From: Streptomyces bicolor
GTDB lineage: Bacteria > Actinomycetota > Actinomycetes > Streptomycetales > Streptomycetaceae
Reading direction: 5' to 3'
Assembly (NCBI RefSeq): GCF_000719285.1
Contig: NZ_JOFS01000030.1
Location: forward strand, 124,001-188,000
DNA: 64,000 bases
Under the pieces are notes generated by a model. It ran no database searches and was not told the DNA's origin. It was given only the letters and a program-made list of their open reading frames with translations. The translations under genes and the position numbers were made by a program. Shown here piece by piece: positions 43,113 through 52,091 of this stretch (positions within the stretch are counted from its first letter, which is position 1; every line of letters starts with the position of its first letter).

Positions 43113-45848
43113 ATGTCTCCCATCCCCCGCAGGTCCATCCTGAAGGCGGCTGCCGTCGCCGGAGCCGCCGCGCAGTTCAGCTGGGCCCTAGGAGCCAAGG
43201 ACGCCCAAGCCGCTACCGGAGCCGAGGCCGCGGACGCCGATCCCGTGACCCTGGACTGGCTGGAGGACGGCGGGCTCGGCGCCGCCCCCGGCTCCACCCT
43301 CGGCGTGCCCTGGCCGAAGGGCGTCCACCAGGAGGACCAGACCTTCGCGCTGACCGACGCGGAGGGCAAGTCCGTTCCCGTGCAGTCCTGGCCGATCGCC
43401 TACTGGCCGGACGGATCGCTCAAGTGGACGGCCCACGCGGTGAGTTCGGGAACCGGCAAGCTCACGCTCGCCGCCGGTGAGGCCGCCGTACCGGACAAGA
43501 AGGTCACCGTCGACAAGAGCGGCGGCACCATCGACATATCGACCGGTGTCATCACCGCCAGGATCGGCAAGTCCGGGGCCACCCTGATCAAGTCGGTCAC
43601 CCGGGGATCGACGGAGATCGCTCGCAACGGTCGGCTCGTGCTGATCCGCCAGCCCGAGATCGAGGACGAGGACCAGGGCGCCGTCAAGACCGAGCGCTTC
43701 GAGGGTGCCATCTCCGAGGTCACCGTCGAGCAGGAGGGCCCGGTCCGCGCGGTCGTCCGCATCGACGGCAAGCACCGCAAGGGCAGCCGCAGTTGGTTCC
43801 CCTTCTCCCTCCGTCTCTACTTCTACGCGGGCGCCGACTCCTTCCGCATGGTGCACACCATCACCTATGACGGCACCCAGGAGCCGGGCAAGGCCGGCGG
43901 CGACTTCATCCGCGGCATCGGCGTGCGCTTCACCGTGCCGATGCGCGACCGGTCCTACGACCGCCACATCCGCATCGGCGGCGAGGGCACCGGCATGCTC
44001 CGCGAGGCCGTCAAGGGCATCACCGGACTGCGCCGCGACCCGGGGGCGGCCGTACAGGCGGCGCAGTTCGCGGGGGAGAAGCTGCCCGACCCGGCCACCT
44101 GGGACCAGCGGGTGACGACCCGGCTGCAGTACATCCCCGAGTGGGGCGACTACACGCTCTCCCAGCTCTCGGCCGACGGCTTCACCCTGCGCAAGCGCAC
44201 GAAGAAGGGCTACGGCTGGATCGGCGCCGGCGGTGGCCGACGGGCCTCCGGGTTCGGGTATGTCGGCGGCGTCAGCGGCGGGCTGTCGTTCGGGCTGCGG
44301 GACTTCTGGGAGAAGTTCCCCGCGCAGCTCGACATCCGCGACGCCCACACCGACGAGGCCGAGGTGACCATGTGGCTCTGGTCGCCCGAGGCGCAGCCCA
44401 TGGACCTGCGCTTCTACCACGACGGCATGGGCCAGGACACCTACCCCGAACAGCTCGAAGGTCTCAACATCACCTATGAGGACTACGAGCCGGGGTTCGG
44501 CACCCCGTACGGCATCGCCCGCACCTCCGAACTCCTCTTCTGGGCCAACGAGTCGACCCCTTCGGCGGAGGTCCTGGCCCAACAGGTCGAAGCCGTACGG
44601 GTGCTGCCGCAGCTGGCCGCCCCGCCCAAGCAGCTGATCAAGGCCAAGGTCTTCGGCCCGGGGCTCTACTCCGAGCCGGACCGGTCCACGCCCGCAAAGG
44701 CGAAGATCGAGGACCACCTCGACTTCCTCTTCACCTACTACAAGGACCAGGTGGAGATGCGCCGTTGGTACGGCTTCTGGGACTACGGCGACATCATGCA
44801 CACCTACGACACCGTCAGACACCAGTGGCGGTACGACATCGGCGGCTACGCCTGGGACAACTCCGAGCTTTCGCCGGACCTGTGGTTGTGGTTCGCGTAC
44901 CTCCGCAGCGGCCGCGCGGACATCTTCCGGTTCGCCGAGGCGATGACCCGGCACACCGGCGAGGTCGACGTCTACCACCGCGGCAAGTGGGCCGGTCTCG
45001 GCACCCGGCACGGCGTCCAGCACTACGCCGACAGTGCCAAGCAGCAGCGCATCGCCAACACCACCTACCGCCGCTACTACTACTTCCTCACCGCCGACGA
45101 ACGCGTCGGCGACCTCATGCACGCCAACGTCGACTCCGACGAGACCTTCCTCGTCCTCGACCCGATCCGCAAGATCCGCACCGAGCCGTACACACCCGAC
45201 CGGCACGCGCTGTCGATCGGCTTCGGCACGGACTGGAGCGGGCTGGTCTCGGCGTGGCTGACGGAGTGGGAGCGCAAGGGGCCCAAGTGGGAGAAGGCAC
45301 GCGCGCGCGTGCTGTCCACGATGGAGACGATCGCCGCCCAGCCGAACGGGTTCGTGCAGGGCAGTGGGCTGTACGACCTCGACACCGGCAAGTTCGCGGT
45401 CGCCGACAAGCCGGTGGTCGGGGTTTCCCACCTCTCCGCCGTCTTCGGCCTCAACGAGCTGTGCGCCGAGCTCATCGATCTCGTCGACATGCCGAAGTTC
45501 AACGAGGCGTACTTCGACTACTGCCGCTACTTCAACGCGACGAAGGCGGAGCAGGCGGCGCGTTACGGCTCCAACTTCGGCACACTGCTGCTCTTCCAGG
45601 GGCACTCGCGGCTCGACGCGTACGCCGCCGTCCAGACCGGGGACGAGAAGCTGGCCAAGCGGGCCTGGGAGAAGTTCTACAACTCCGACGGGTACAAGGA
45701 GTCGGCGCCGTGGAAGACGGTGGAGGTGAGCGGGCCGGATGCGCTGGTGCCGGGTAGCGAGGCTTCGTGGGTATCTACCAACGACACCGCGCTGTATGGC
45801 CTCGCAGCCATCGAGAACTTGGCGCTGCTCGGGGACAAGATGCCGTAA
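43113..45848 (+). CDS. Exo-rhamnogalacturonan lyase-like secreted enzyme (PcRGLX/YetA-like)
   Basis: 911 residues, ATG at 43113 with GGAAAGG upstream. Tat signal IPRRSILKAAAVAGAAAQF. The N-terminal barrel (TLDWLEDGG, STLGVPWPKG, SWPIAYWPDGSLKWTAHAV) matches the PcRGLX/YetA-like RIFT barrel. A central beta-sandwich and a C-terminal alpha-toroid (RRWYGFWDYGDIMHTYD, WDNSELSPDLWLWFAYL) follow in the order of that family. Family knowledge: fungal PcRGLX is an exolytic rhamnogalacturonan lyase (PL26). It should act outside the cell on pectin side chains, feeding the ABC transporter upstream. The exact bond specificity is unproved. Confidence 0.85.
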   Translation: MSPIPRRSILKAAAVAGAAAQFSWALGAKDAQAATGAEAADADPVTLDWLEDGGLGAAPGSTLGVPWPKGVHQEDQTFALTDAEGKSVPVQSWPIAYWPDGSLKWTAHAVSSGTGKLTLAAGEAAVPDKKVTVDKSGGTIDISTGVITARIGKSGATLIKSVTRGSTEIARNGRLVLIRQPEIEDEDQGAVKTERFEGAISEVTVEQEGPVRAVVRIDGKHRKGSRSWFPFSLRLYFYAGADSFRMVHTITYDGTQEPGKAGGDFIRGIGVRFTVPMRDRSYDRHIRIGGEGTGMLREAVKGITGLRRDPGAAVQAAQFAGEKLPDPATWDQRVTTRLQYIPEWGDYTLSQLSADGFTLRKRTKKGYGWIGAGGGRRASGFGYVGGVSGGLSFGLRDFWEKFPAQLDIRDAHTDEAEVTMWLWSPEAQPMDLRFYHDGMGQDTYPEQLEGLNITYEDYEPGFGTPYGIARTSELLFWANESTPSAEVLAQQVEAVRVLPQLAAPPKQLIKAKVFGPGLYSEPDRSTPAKAKIEDHLDFLFTYYKDQVEMRRWYGFWDYGDIMHTYDTVRHQWRYDIGGYAWDNSELSPDLWLWFAYLRSGRADIFRFAEAMTRHTGEVDVYHRGKWAGLGTRHGVQHYADSAKQQRIANTTYRRYYYFLTADERVGDLMHANVDSDETFLVLDPIRKIRTEPYTPDRHALSIGFGTDWSGLVSAWLTEWERKGPKWEKARARVLSTMETIAAQPNGFVQGSGLYDLDTGKFAVADKPVVGVSHLSAVFGLNELCAELIDLVDMPKFNEAYFDYCRYFNATKAEQAARYGSNFGTLLLFQGHSRLDAYAAVQTGDEKLAKRAWEKFYNSDGYKESAPWKTVEVSGPDALVPGSEASWVSTNDTALYGLAAIENLALLGDKMP

Positions 45849-45856
45849 GGGTCTGT

Positions 45857-45915
45857 GGGGAACTGCGGGTCCGTTGTGGCTGGTCGCGCAGTTCCCCGCG
45901 CCCCTATCGGGGCGC
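45857..45915. repeat. Streptomyces-type interspersed palindromic element, copy 2
   Basis: GGGGAACTGCG (45857-45867) pairs with CGCAGTTCCCC (45887-45897), followed by the hairpin GCGCCCC-tatc-GGGGCGC (45898-45915). On the opposite strand it shares head and tail with 9280-9353. It lies exactly between two convergent genes, and the hairpin ends one base before the stop codon of the minus-strand gene. Confidence 0.8.
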
Positions 45916-45916
45916 T

Positions 45917-48367
45917 TCAGTGCATGTTCCCCAAGAAATCCCGCATCCTTCGGGCATCCCTGAGGCGTTGTTCGTACGTCGCTCCCATCGCGAGCAGCAA
46001 GAGGCCGGCGAGGGCCGGAGGTACCCAGCGGGGGAGTGCGTCGGTCACCTGGGCGATGTACGGGGCGAGTTCGTGCAGGGCGTCCAGGGCGAGCACCGTG
46101 CCGCCGAGCAGCAGCGGTGCCAGGAGGTGGTGGCGGGCGCCCAGCAAGGTGACCGCCAGGGCCGTGAGGCCCAGCAGCAGGGGGCGCGTCCAGTGCGGGT
46201 CGCCCCAGGCCGTGAGGAGGCTCGGTACCAGGGTGGCGGCGAGGCCGGGGCCGTACGCCGTCCAGGACGAGGTCTGTGGATCGCGGCGCCTGCGCAGGGC
46301 GCCGACGAGCAGGGCCGGGACGGTGACCGGCAGCGTGTACGCCTCGGGCGTTCCGATGTCCCAGGCCGCCAGCCGTACCCAGGTGGCCAGGACGAAGAGC
46401 GCGGCGGCGGCGTAGCCGACGGGGCGGCGGTCGGGACGGATCGCCGTACCGGCGGTGACCACACCGCAGAGCGCCAGGACCAGGGCGAGCATCGGCAGGT
46501 CGGCCGAGACCGCCGCCAGCCCGATGGCGAGCAGTGCGGCGATCCCACCCGCCACCTCGACCGGCACCGTCGCCCTCGGGTCACCGAGCCGTGCCGCGAG
46601 CAGGGCCGCCGCCAACGGGACCGCCAGGACCAGCAGGGCGGTGTACTGCGGCTGCCAGTCGGCCGCGGCTCCCGTCGCGCAGGCGAGCGCGGCGGCGTAC
46701 CCGAGTGCGGCCGGGGCCGTGACCGGGGCGAGGTGCGGCTTCCAGGAGGCTGCCGCGAGCAGTGCCGTCAGTGTGGCGAGCACGGCCAGGGTGGCGGGCT
46801 CCGTGGTCAGGGAGAGGAAGGCGAGGGAGAGTGAGGTGAGGAGGGCGAGGACCGTGGCGGTGGGGCCGGGGGTCGGGAAGTCGACAGTTGTGGCCTTCTC
46901 CGTGGAGGCCGCTGAGGGCTCCTCCCTTGCGGTCTCCGTCTCCGGGCGCTCGGACGGCCGCATCCACGCGGCTGCCGCGAGGGCGCCGGCCGTCGTGATC
47001 CCCAGAGCCACCAGGCCCACGACGTAGGGGACTTCGAGCACCGCCGGAAGCACCAGCGCCGTCGCCCACGCCAGCACCAGCACACCGGTCAGGGCCCGGG
47101 GCCGCCAGACCGCGTCACGCGCAGCGAGGACCAGTACGACGGCGACGACCGCCAGGACGACAGGCACCGTCTCCATGTCCACAGGCCATGGCGCGGAGAC
47201 CGCCAGCGCCTCCCGGAGGCCTCCCGGCGCCCCGGACCACACCCGCTCCGCCCACGCGACCGGGCCCACCAGCACGATCCCCACCAGAGGCACAGTCCAC
47301 AGCAGGGCAAGCCCCTGTACGGCGGCGGAGGCCCGGGCGAGCCCGCGCCGTACCGTCTCCGGCAGCCGGTCCAGCCGTACCGCCGCGAGCAGCGCGATTC
47401 CGCACGCCAGATACGCCGGGACCGTCCAGGCGTCCGGCAGCGCGGGTCGGGCGGTGCCGCCGAGTGCGGCGACCGTGAGGAGGCCGGCGGTGACCGTGAG
47501 GCCGCCCGCGTGCTTCTCGGCGGCCTGCTGCCGGGCCGCCGTCAGCGCGACGCCCGCCGCGAAGAGGAGGAGCGCCGCCGCACGGGCGGCGGCGCTCGGG
47601 CCGGTGGCCGTCCAGGACAGCCAGCCGGCGGCCCACACACCCCAGGCGCCCATGCCGTACGCACCGATCGCGGCGGTGATGCGCACGGACCCGGCGGGCA
47701 CCCGGAGCGCCACGCCCGTGTCGAACCCGGCGGTCACGAGCACGGCGGCCGTGATCCAGTACGGGCCCGCGTCGGCCGCCACCGCCCAGAGGGCGAGGGG
47801 CAGTTGGGCCACGACCAGTGCGGCGGGCAGGGGCAGACGCAGCCCGGACGTGCGCGGCAGCAGGCCGTACGCCGTCCACAGGGCCGCCAGTACGGCGGAA
47901 GCGGCCGCCACGTAGCCCGTGGCGTCCACGTCGGCGAGCCCGACCTGGTGCAGCGCGTACGCGTCGAGCACGGTCAGGGCGAGCCCGATGCCTGCCACCG
48001 ACTCGGCCGTCGACCGCAGTCCGCGCTTCAGCAGCGGCACCGGCACGGCGAGCACCGCCACCGTGACTCCGCCGAGCACCACAGCCCGCCCGGCGATCCC
48101 CATGTGCCCCCAACTGACCAGCGTGAACGCCATCGCGGCGATGGTGAGCAGGACACCGCCGAGCACCAGCAGGACGTTCTGGACCCGGGGTGCCGAGGCC
48201 TCCGGGCGTGGCGGTGCGACGGGCGCCGGGGTCGGTCGTGCCGCAGTGTGCAGCGCGGTGACCAGCCAGGCCCGGCGGTGCAGCAACTGGGCCCGGCGGG
48301 CGTCCAGTTGGCGCAGCTCGAGGTCGAGGAGCCGCAACTCCTCGGCCGGTGGCGGAAAGTGCGTCAT
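45917..48367 (-). CDS. Large multi-spanning membrane protein (SCO7613 C-terminal domain type)
   Basis: 816 residues from the ATG at 48367. The N-terminus is a coiled helix (EELRLLDLELRQLDARRAQLL) rich in Arg/Leu, then a Pro-rich linker. It is followed by about twenty hydrophobic segments running to the end, interrupted by an Ala/Glu/Thr-rich loop (about residues 480-510). No transporter or enzyme motif is visible. Its make-up matches the streptomycete membrane protein family named after SCO7613; function unknown. A longer in-frame start at 48451 is unlikely. Confidence 0.8.
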   Translation of the reverse strand: MTHFPPPAEELRLLDLELRQLDARRAQLLHRRAWLVTALHTAARPTPAPVAPPRPEASAPRVQNVLLVLGGVLLTIAAMAFTLVSWGHMGIAGRAVVLGGVTVAVLAVPVPLLKRGLRSTAESVAGIGLALTVLDAYALHQVGLADVDATGYVAAASAVLAALWTAYGLLPRTSGLRLPLPAALVVAQLPLALWAVAADAGPYWITAAVLVTAGFDTGVALRVPAGSVRITAAIGAYGMGAWGVWAAGWLSWTATGPSAAARAAALLLFAAGVALTAARQQAAEKHAGGLTVTAGLLTVAALGGTARPALPDAWTVPAYLACGIALLAAVRLDRLPETVRRGLARASAAVQGLALLWTVPLVGIVLVGPVAWAERVWSGAPGGLREALAVSAPWPVDMETVPVVLAVVAVVLVLAARDAVWRPRALTGVLVLAWATALVLPAVLEVPYVVGLVALGITTAGALAAAAWMRPSERPETETAREEPSAASTEKATTVDFPTPGPTATVLALLTSLSLAFLSLTTEPATLAVLATLTALLAAASWKPHLAPVTAPAALGYAAALACATGAAADWQPQYTALLVLAVPLAAALLAARLGDPRATVPVEVAGGIAALLAIGLAAVSADLPMLALVLALCGVVTAGTAIRPDRRPVGYAAAALFVLATWVRLAAWDIGTPEAYTLPVTVPALLVGALRRRRDPQTSSWTAYGPGLAATLVPSLLTAWGDPHWTRPLLLGLTALAVTLLGARHHLLAPLLLGGTVLALDALHELAPYIAQVTDALPRWVPPALAGLLLLAMGATYEQRLRDARRMRDFLGNMH

Positions 48368-48468
48368 GCCTGGAGTGTGGCCCGCGTCACGTCGTACGGC
48401 ATGAGTGCGCGTACTCAGAACGTACTCAGGTGCGGCGGAAACCCGCCGCACGCGGGCAGACTCGGCCC

Positions 48469-48927
48469 ATGGACTGGAGCCACTACCGCTTCCGCAGCCT
48501 GTGGGCCCTGCCCGCGGCGCCGGCCGCCGTCTACGACGTGCTGGAGCAGGCCGAGGACTACCCCCGCTGGTGGCCCCAGGTGCGCGAGGTGAACAAACTC
48601 AGTGACACCACCGGCGTGATCACGATCCGCTCCGTACTGCCGTACGGCATGGTCTTCAGCGCACGTGAGGTGCGGCGGGACCGGGAGGCCGGAGTGCTGG
48701 AGATCGCGCTGTCCGGGGACATCGACGGCTGGGCGCGCTGGACTCTCACGCCGCACGGTGCCGGGACCATGGCCCGCTACGAGCAGGTCGTCGATGTGAA
48801 CAAGCCGCTGCTGAGGCGGTTCGCGGTGCCGGGGCGGCCGGTCTTCCGGGCCAATCACTGGCTGATGATGCGGTCCGGGCGGCGAGGCCTGGTGGCCTAC
48901 TTGGCCGGCGGTCATCAAGCGGTTTGA
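48469..48927 (+). CDS. SRPBCC (START-like) family protein
   Basis: 152 residues from the ATG at 48469; no ribosome site, CAGACT six bases upstream, so possibly leaderless. The sequence RSLWALPAAPAAVYDVLEQAEDYPRWWPQVREV is the N-terminal helix-grip pattern of polyketide cyclase/dehydrase-like SRPBCC proteins, closing with HWLMMRSGRRGLVAYL. It binds a hydrophobic ligand in a deep cavity; ligand unknown. It lies just before tRNA-Val copy 2. Confidence 0.85.
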   Translation: MDWSHYRFRSLWALPAAPAAVYDVLEQAEDYPRWWPQVREVNKLSDTTGVITIRSVLPYGMVFSAREVRRDREAGVLEIALSGDIDGWARWTLTPHGAGTMARYEQVVDVNKPLLRRFAVPGRPVFRANHWLMMRSGRRGLVAYLAGGHQAV

Positions 48928-48966
48928 TGGAGACCCGCCGGGACCTGTATTGTTCAGTCCGTTCCC

Positions 48967-49038
48967 GGGCGATTAGCTCAGTGGGAGAGCGCTTCGTTCA
49001 CACCGAAGAGGTCACTGGTTCGAACCCAGTATCGCCCA
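48967..49038 (+). tRNA. tRNA-Val(CAC), copy 2
   Basis: 72 bases identical to 38805-38876, same orientation, 10,162 bases downstream. Acceptor GGGCGAT, anticodon CAC. Confidence 0.96.
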
Positions 49039-49045
49039 CGATCGC

Positions 49046-49089
49046 GAGAGCGACGTGTGTCCGCAGACAGCGCGGACCACGTCGCTCTC
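49046..49089 (+). terminator. Two-layer terminator after tRNA-Val copy 2
   Basis: Outer stem GAGAGCGACGTG (49046-49057) with CACGTCGCTCTC (49078-49089); inner stem GTCCGC/GCGGAC (49059-49064 and 49071-49076). All stems perfect. Confidence 0.85.
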
Positions 49090-49169
49090 TTCGTGTTGTG
49101 CACGGCTTCGCCGCGCGGTGTGGGGGCTCCGCCCCACAGCGGCGTTGTCGTCGGCCGGAGCCGGAAGGC

Positions 49170-49895
49170 CTACGCCGCCGCCGGCAGATCAGGTCGCAGT
49201 GGCCACGCCGGGTCCACCGCCTCCTCGCTGCCGCTGCGGGCGAACCACGCCTGCAGGCCACGTGCCTGTGCCGCGTGCCACACCGCCTGGAGCGTGTGCA
49301 GCTCCGCGGGGGACAGGCGCTCCAGACGGCCTGCGAAACGGCGGCCCACTGCCCGTACGACCTCCAGCGAGGCCAGTGCGTCGGCCCCCGCGTCGTGCGC
49401 GCCGTCCAGCGTGACGCCGTAGTGCGCGCACAGGTCGGTCAGGGTGCGACGGCCCTTGCGATAGCGGTCCAGATGCTTGTCGAGGACGCGCGGGTCGAGC
49501 ACCAACATGGGCGACGTCTCGAACCATCGGTCCAGGGACGACGCGCGATGGCGCCGCAACTCGCGGTCCAGCAGCGTCAGATCGAACGGCGCGTTCATCA
49601 CCACTATCGGCCGGCCCACCGCCGCCTGACCGGCCAGTTCCTCGACTATCTCCTGCATCACCGGCGCCGGCCAGCGGCCGTTGCGCTGGAGATGTTCCTC
49701 CGTCAGTCCATGCACTGCCGTCGCCGCTTCCGGCACCGGCACGCCCGGGTTCACCAGCCACCGGGTCACCCGTGGCCGGGTGCCCGGGGCGTCCTGGACG
49801 ACGACGGCCGCCGAAACGATCCGGTCGGTCTCGACGTCCACGCCTGTCGTCTCCGTGTCGAATGCCGCCAGCGGGCCTTCATACCAGCACGCCAT
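49170..49895 (-). CDS. DEDDh 3'-5' exonuclease (DnaQ-like)
   Basis: 241 residues from the ATG at 49895. Exo I is AFDTETTG (Asp13, Glu15), exo II VVMNAPFDL, exo III HDAGADA, the complete DEDDh set of DNA polymerase III epsilon-like exonucleases. It trims DNA or RNA 3' ends with two metal ions. It is a stand-alone exonuclease rather than a proofreading subunit, since no clamp motif is seen. The last 30 residues are Ala/Arg-rich. It is divergent from the DUF4365 pair across 170 bases. Confidence 0.93.
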   Translation of the reverse strand: MACWYEGPLAAFDTETTGVDVETDRIVSAAVVVQDAPGTRPRVTRWLVNPGVPVPEAATAVHGLTEEHLQRNGRWPAPVMQEIVEELAGQAAVGRPIVVMNAPFDLTLLDRELRRHRASSLDRWFETSPMLVLDPRVLDKHLDRYRKGRRTLTDLCAHYGVTLDGAHDAGADALASLEVVRAVGRRFAGRLERLSPAELHTLQAVWHAAQARGLQAWFARSGSEEAVDPAWPLRPDLPAAA

Positions 49896-50062
49896 ACCTA
49901 CACAACCCCTCGTTCACCCACGGCAGCTGACGTACCGTCTTCTGCCCGTTTGGTGATACCCGGGCCGTTTGCGGCGTACGCCGGGAGGACACAACAGGAG
50001 TGCGGGTCTTTGCAGTTCAGCGGCCCGGACGGGGATTCACTTGGCGTGGAAGGCTGTTCGTC

Positions 50063-50683
50063 ATGGCGATAGCGCAGCCCGAGCGGGGCGGGCTGCTGCC
50101 CGAACGCACGGGCCCCCATCGCGGTTCACTCGCCACCACCGCCTGCATGGAGACACTGCAGGTGGGTTATCTGCATGCCGTCGCGGCGGCGGCCGGATGC
50201 TCGCTGTCCCAGCCGTTCCCGGACAACGGCATCGACTGGCACGTCAGCCACAGCGCGCCCGGCCACACGGTCGACGACGAGGTCACCATCAAGGTCCAGC
50301 TCAAGGCGACGTACCAGCTCGCGCCGAACCCGCCCGCCCGTCTCCCACCACCCTCAACGGAGGGGGCTGCGCCCCCGCCCCTCCAGTTCCGCCGCTTCTT
50401 CTCGTTCACGCTCGACAACGACCACCTGGCGAAGCTCGCCCGCACCCCGGTCTCGGTGCACAAGATCCTGGTCGTGATGATCGTTCCGCGGTCGCAGGAG
50501 CAGTGGCTGCGGGCCGGCCACGACCGGCTCGATCTGCGGCACTGCTGCTACTGGGTCAACCTGGCCGGGCACCCGATCACCGGGCGGCGCCGCACCACCG
50601 TGCGGATACCGACCTCACGCATCTTCGACGACCGGGCGCTCTGCGAGATCATGACGCGGGTCGGAACGGGAGGCAAACCGTGA
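50063..50683 (+). CDS. DUF4365 protein, putative PD-(D/E)XK nuclease fold
   Basis: 206 residues from the ATG at 50063; a GTG at 50000 with GGGAGG upstream is the alternative. The N-terminal region has DNGIDWHVSH and, after 20-odd residues, VTIKVQLKAT. This GxD...QxK spacing is the PD-(D/E)XK type arrangement of the DUF4365 family (family knowledge; nuclease activity is inferred). LQFRRFFSFTLDNDHLAKLA and KILVVMIVP follow. It is translationally coupled to the next gene (GTGA overlap). Confidence 0.75.
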   Translation: MAIAQPERGGLLPERTGPHRGSLATTACMETLQVGYLHAVAAAAGCSLSQPFPDNGIDWHVSHSAPGHTVDDEVTIKVQLKATYQLAPNPPARLPPPSTEGAAPPPLQFRRFFSFTLDNDHLAKLARTPVSVHKILVVMIVPRSQEQWLRAGHDRLDLRHCCYWVNLAGHPITGRRRTTVRIPTSRIFDDRALCEIMTRVGTGGKP

Positions 50684-51909
50684 CGCATCGCCCCCTGGAG
50701 GAGCCGGTACGACCAGTGCGGCCGCACCCGGTCGACGCGTCCTGGGACCGTCCCCCCGAGCCCGGCGAGGTCGACCCCGCCGTGCTGAGCGCCCTGCTGC
50801 ACCGGCACGGCTGGCAGCGGCGCGGCGGAGCGGCGGGCCGCTACGGCCGCTGGACCCCGCCGGGGCCGGGCGGCAACGGCACGAGTCTGCTCGTCCCCGA
50901 GTCCCGCGCCTTCCCCGACAGCGACGACCTGCTAGGCGAGGCGCTCGTCGCCCTGTCCCGCAGCGGCATGCCCTCCGCACGTGAGGTGCTGGTCGGGCTC
51001 GCCGTGCCCAGCGACGAGATCCGCTGGTGGCGGGACGCGCCAAGCGGGCCGGCCGGGGCCGCGCCCTGGACCGTCGAGGAGGAACAGCGCAGCGCCGCCC
51101 GCCAGATGCTCCTCGCCGCGGCGCTCGCCACGCGCGCGCGTGCCGGCTACTACGGCGCCCGGCACCGCCGCTCGGCCGCCGCGATGCTGGAGAGCGTGCT
51201 CGTCGGCCCCGCCGCGGCCGGGCACGGCCTCACCGCCTTCGTGCCCGTCAGTACGGGGCGCCCGCTCGCCGTACGCCTCCACCAGGCGCTGTACGCCGCC
51301 CGCGAGGCCATCGACTACCAGCGGGCCACCGGCGGCATGGACGCCTTCGACGGCGCCGTCGAGGCAGGCGTCAGCCGCGAGCTCACCGAAGCGCTGGTGG
51401 CGTTGGTGCGCGGCACCGAGGGCGCCCGCATCGCCGTCGAGTGGGCGCCCGCCGCCGGGGTGCCCGAGGACTGCGCGGCCGGTGTCGAGCCGGTCGAGTT
51501 CTCGCCGGGCGACCTGCCCGCGCTGCGCGAGGCCGGGGCCCGCTATCTGCGCGAGGAGCCGTCCGTGCCGGTCAGGCTCACCGGCGCGGTCGTACGGATG
51601 CGCAGGTCGGGGCCGCGCGGAGAGGGCACCGTACGGCTGCGCGTCCTCGCGGGCGCCGAGGTGCCGCACGTCCGGCTGACCCTGGACGAGGAGGCGTACC
51701 GCATAGCCGGCCACGCGCACCTCGTCGGGCTGCCGGTGCGGGTGCACGGCCGTCTGGAGAGCCGAGGCGGCTTCCGCAAGGTCACGGGGGCCTCTGGCGT
51801 CGTACCGGTACAGGTGGACGACGCCGAGCGGGACCGGCTGATGAAGTCGCTGCAGGAGGATCTGGACTTCTTTGAGGAGGCTTGCGGCGCGGAGGAGCGG
51901 GACGACTGA
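50680..51909 (+). CDS. Uncharacterised partner of DUF4365, C-terminal OB-like domain
   Basis: 409 residues, GTG at 50680 overlapping the upstream stop. Three parts by eye: an N-terminal basic/Pro segment (1-60), a helical middle ([58 protein letters not shown]), and a C-terminal beta-rich part (from about 300: [21 protein letters not shown], then [13 protein letters not shown]) that looks like an OB-fold. The acidic tail [13 protein letters not shown] is short. I know no family name. Coupling to a nuclease-fold protein suggests nucleic acid processing. Confidence 0.75.
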   Translation: MTHRPLEEPVRPVRPHPVDASWDRPPEPGEVDPAVLSALLHRHGWQRRGGAAGRYGRWTPPGPGGNGTSLLVPESRAFPDSDDLLGEALVALSRSGMPSAREVLVGLAVPSDEIRWWRDAPSGPAGAAPWTVEEEQRSAARQMLLAAALATRARAGYYGARHRRSAAAMLESVLVGPAAAGHGLTAFVPVSTGRPLAVRLHQALYAAREAIDYQRATGGMDAFDGAVEAGVSRELTEALVALVRGTEGARIAVEWAPAAGVPEDCAAGVEPVEFSPGDLPALREAGARYLREEPSVPVRLTGAVVRMRRSGPRGEGTVRLRVLAGAEVPHVRLTLDEEAYRIAGHAHLVGLPVRVHGRLESRGGFRKVTGASGVVPVQVDDAERDRLMKSLQEDLDFFEEACGAEERDD

Positions 51910-51950
51910 GGGGCGGTCTCCCGAGAACTGGGGGAGGTCGGGCGGGACCG

Positions 51951-51990
51951 GGGATGCGCCCCGGTACTGCGGGGATGCGTGCCGGTACTG
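51951..51990. repeat. Two direct repeats with 21-base period upstream of thrS
   Basis: GGGATGCGCCCCGGTACTG (51951-51969) and GGGATGCGTGCCGGTACTG (51972-51990) differ at two positions. The 21-base period (two DNA turns) is typical of operators bound side by side. A TGACCG...CGGTCA inverted repeat (51995-52011) and TACGAT (-10-like, 52027-52032) follow. Confidence 0.6.
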
Positions 51991-52091
51991 AAGGTGACCG
52001 TTTCGCGGTCAGCCGTCCTGGGTCGGTACGATCGCGTAATGCGCGCGCTCCTGGTATGGCGCCGCACCCCACCTTCAGTCAGGAGAGACCG

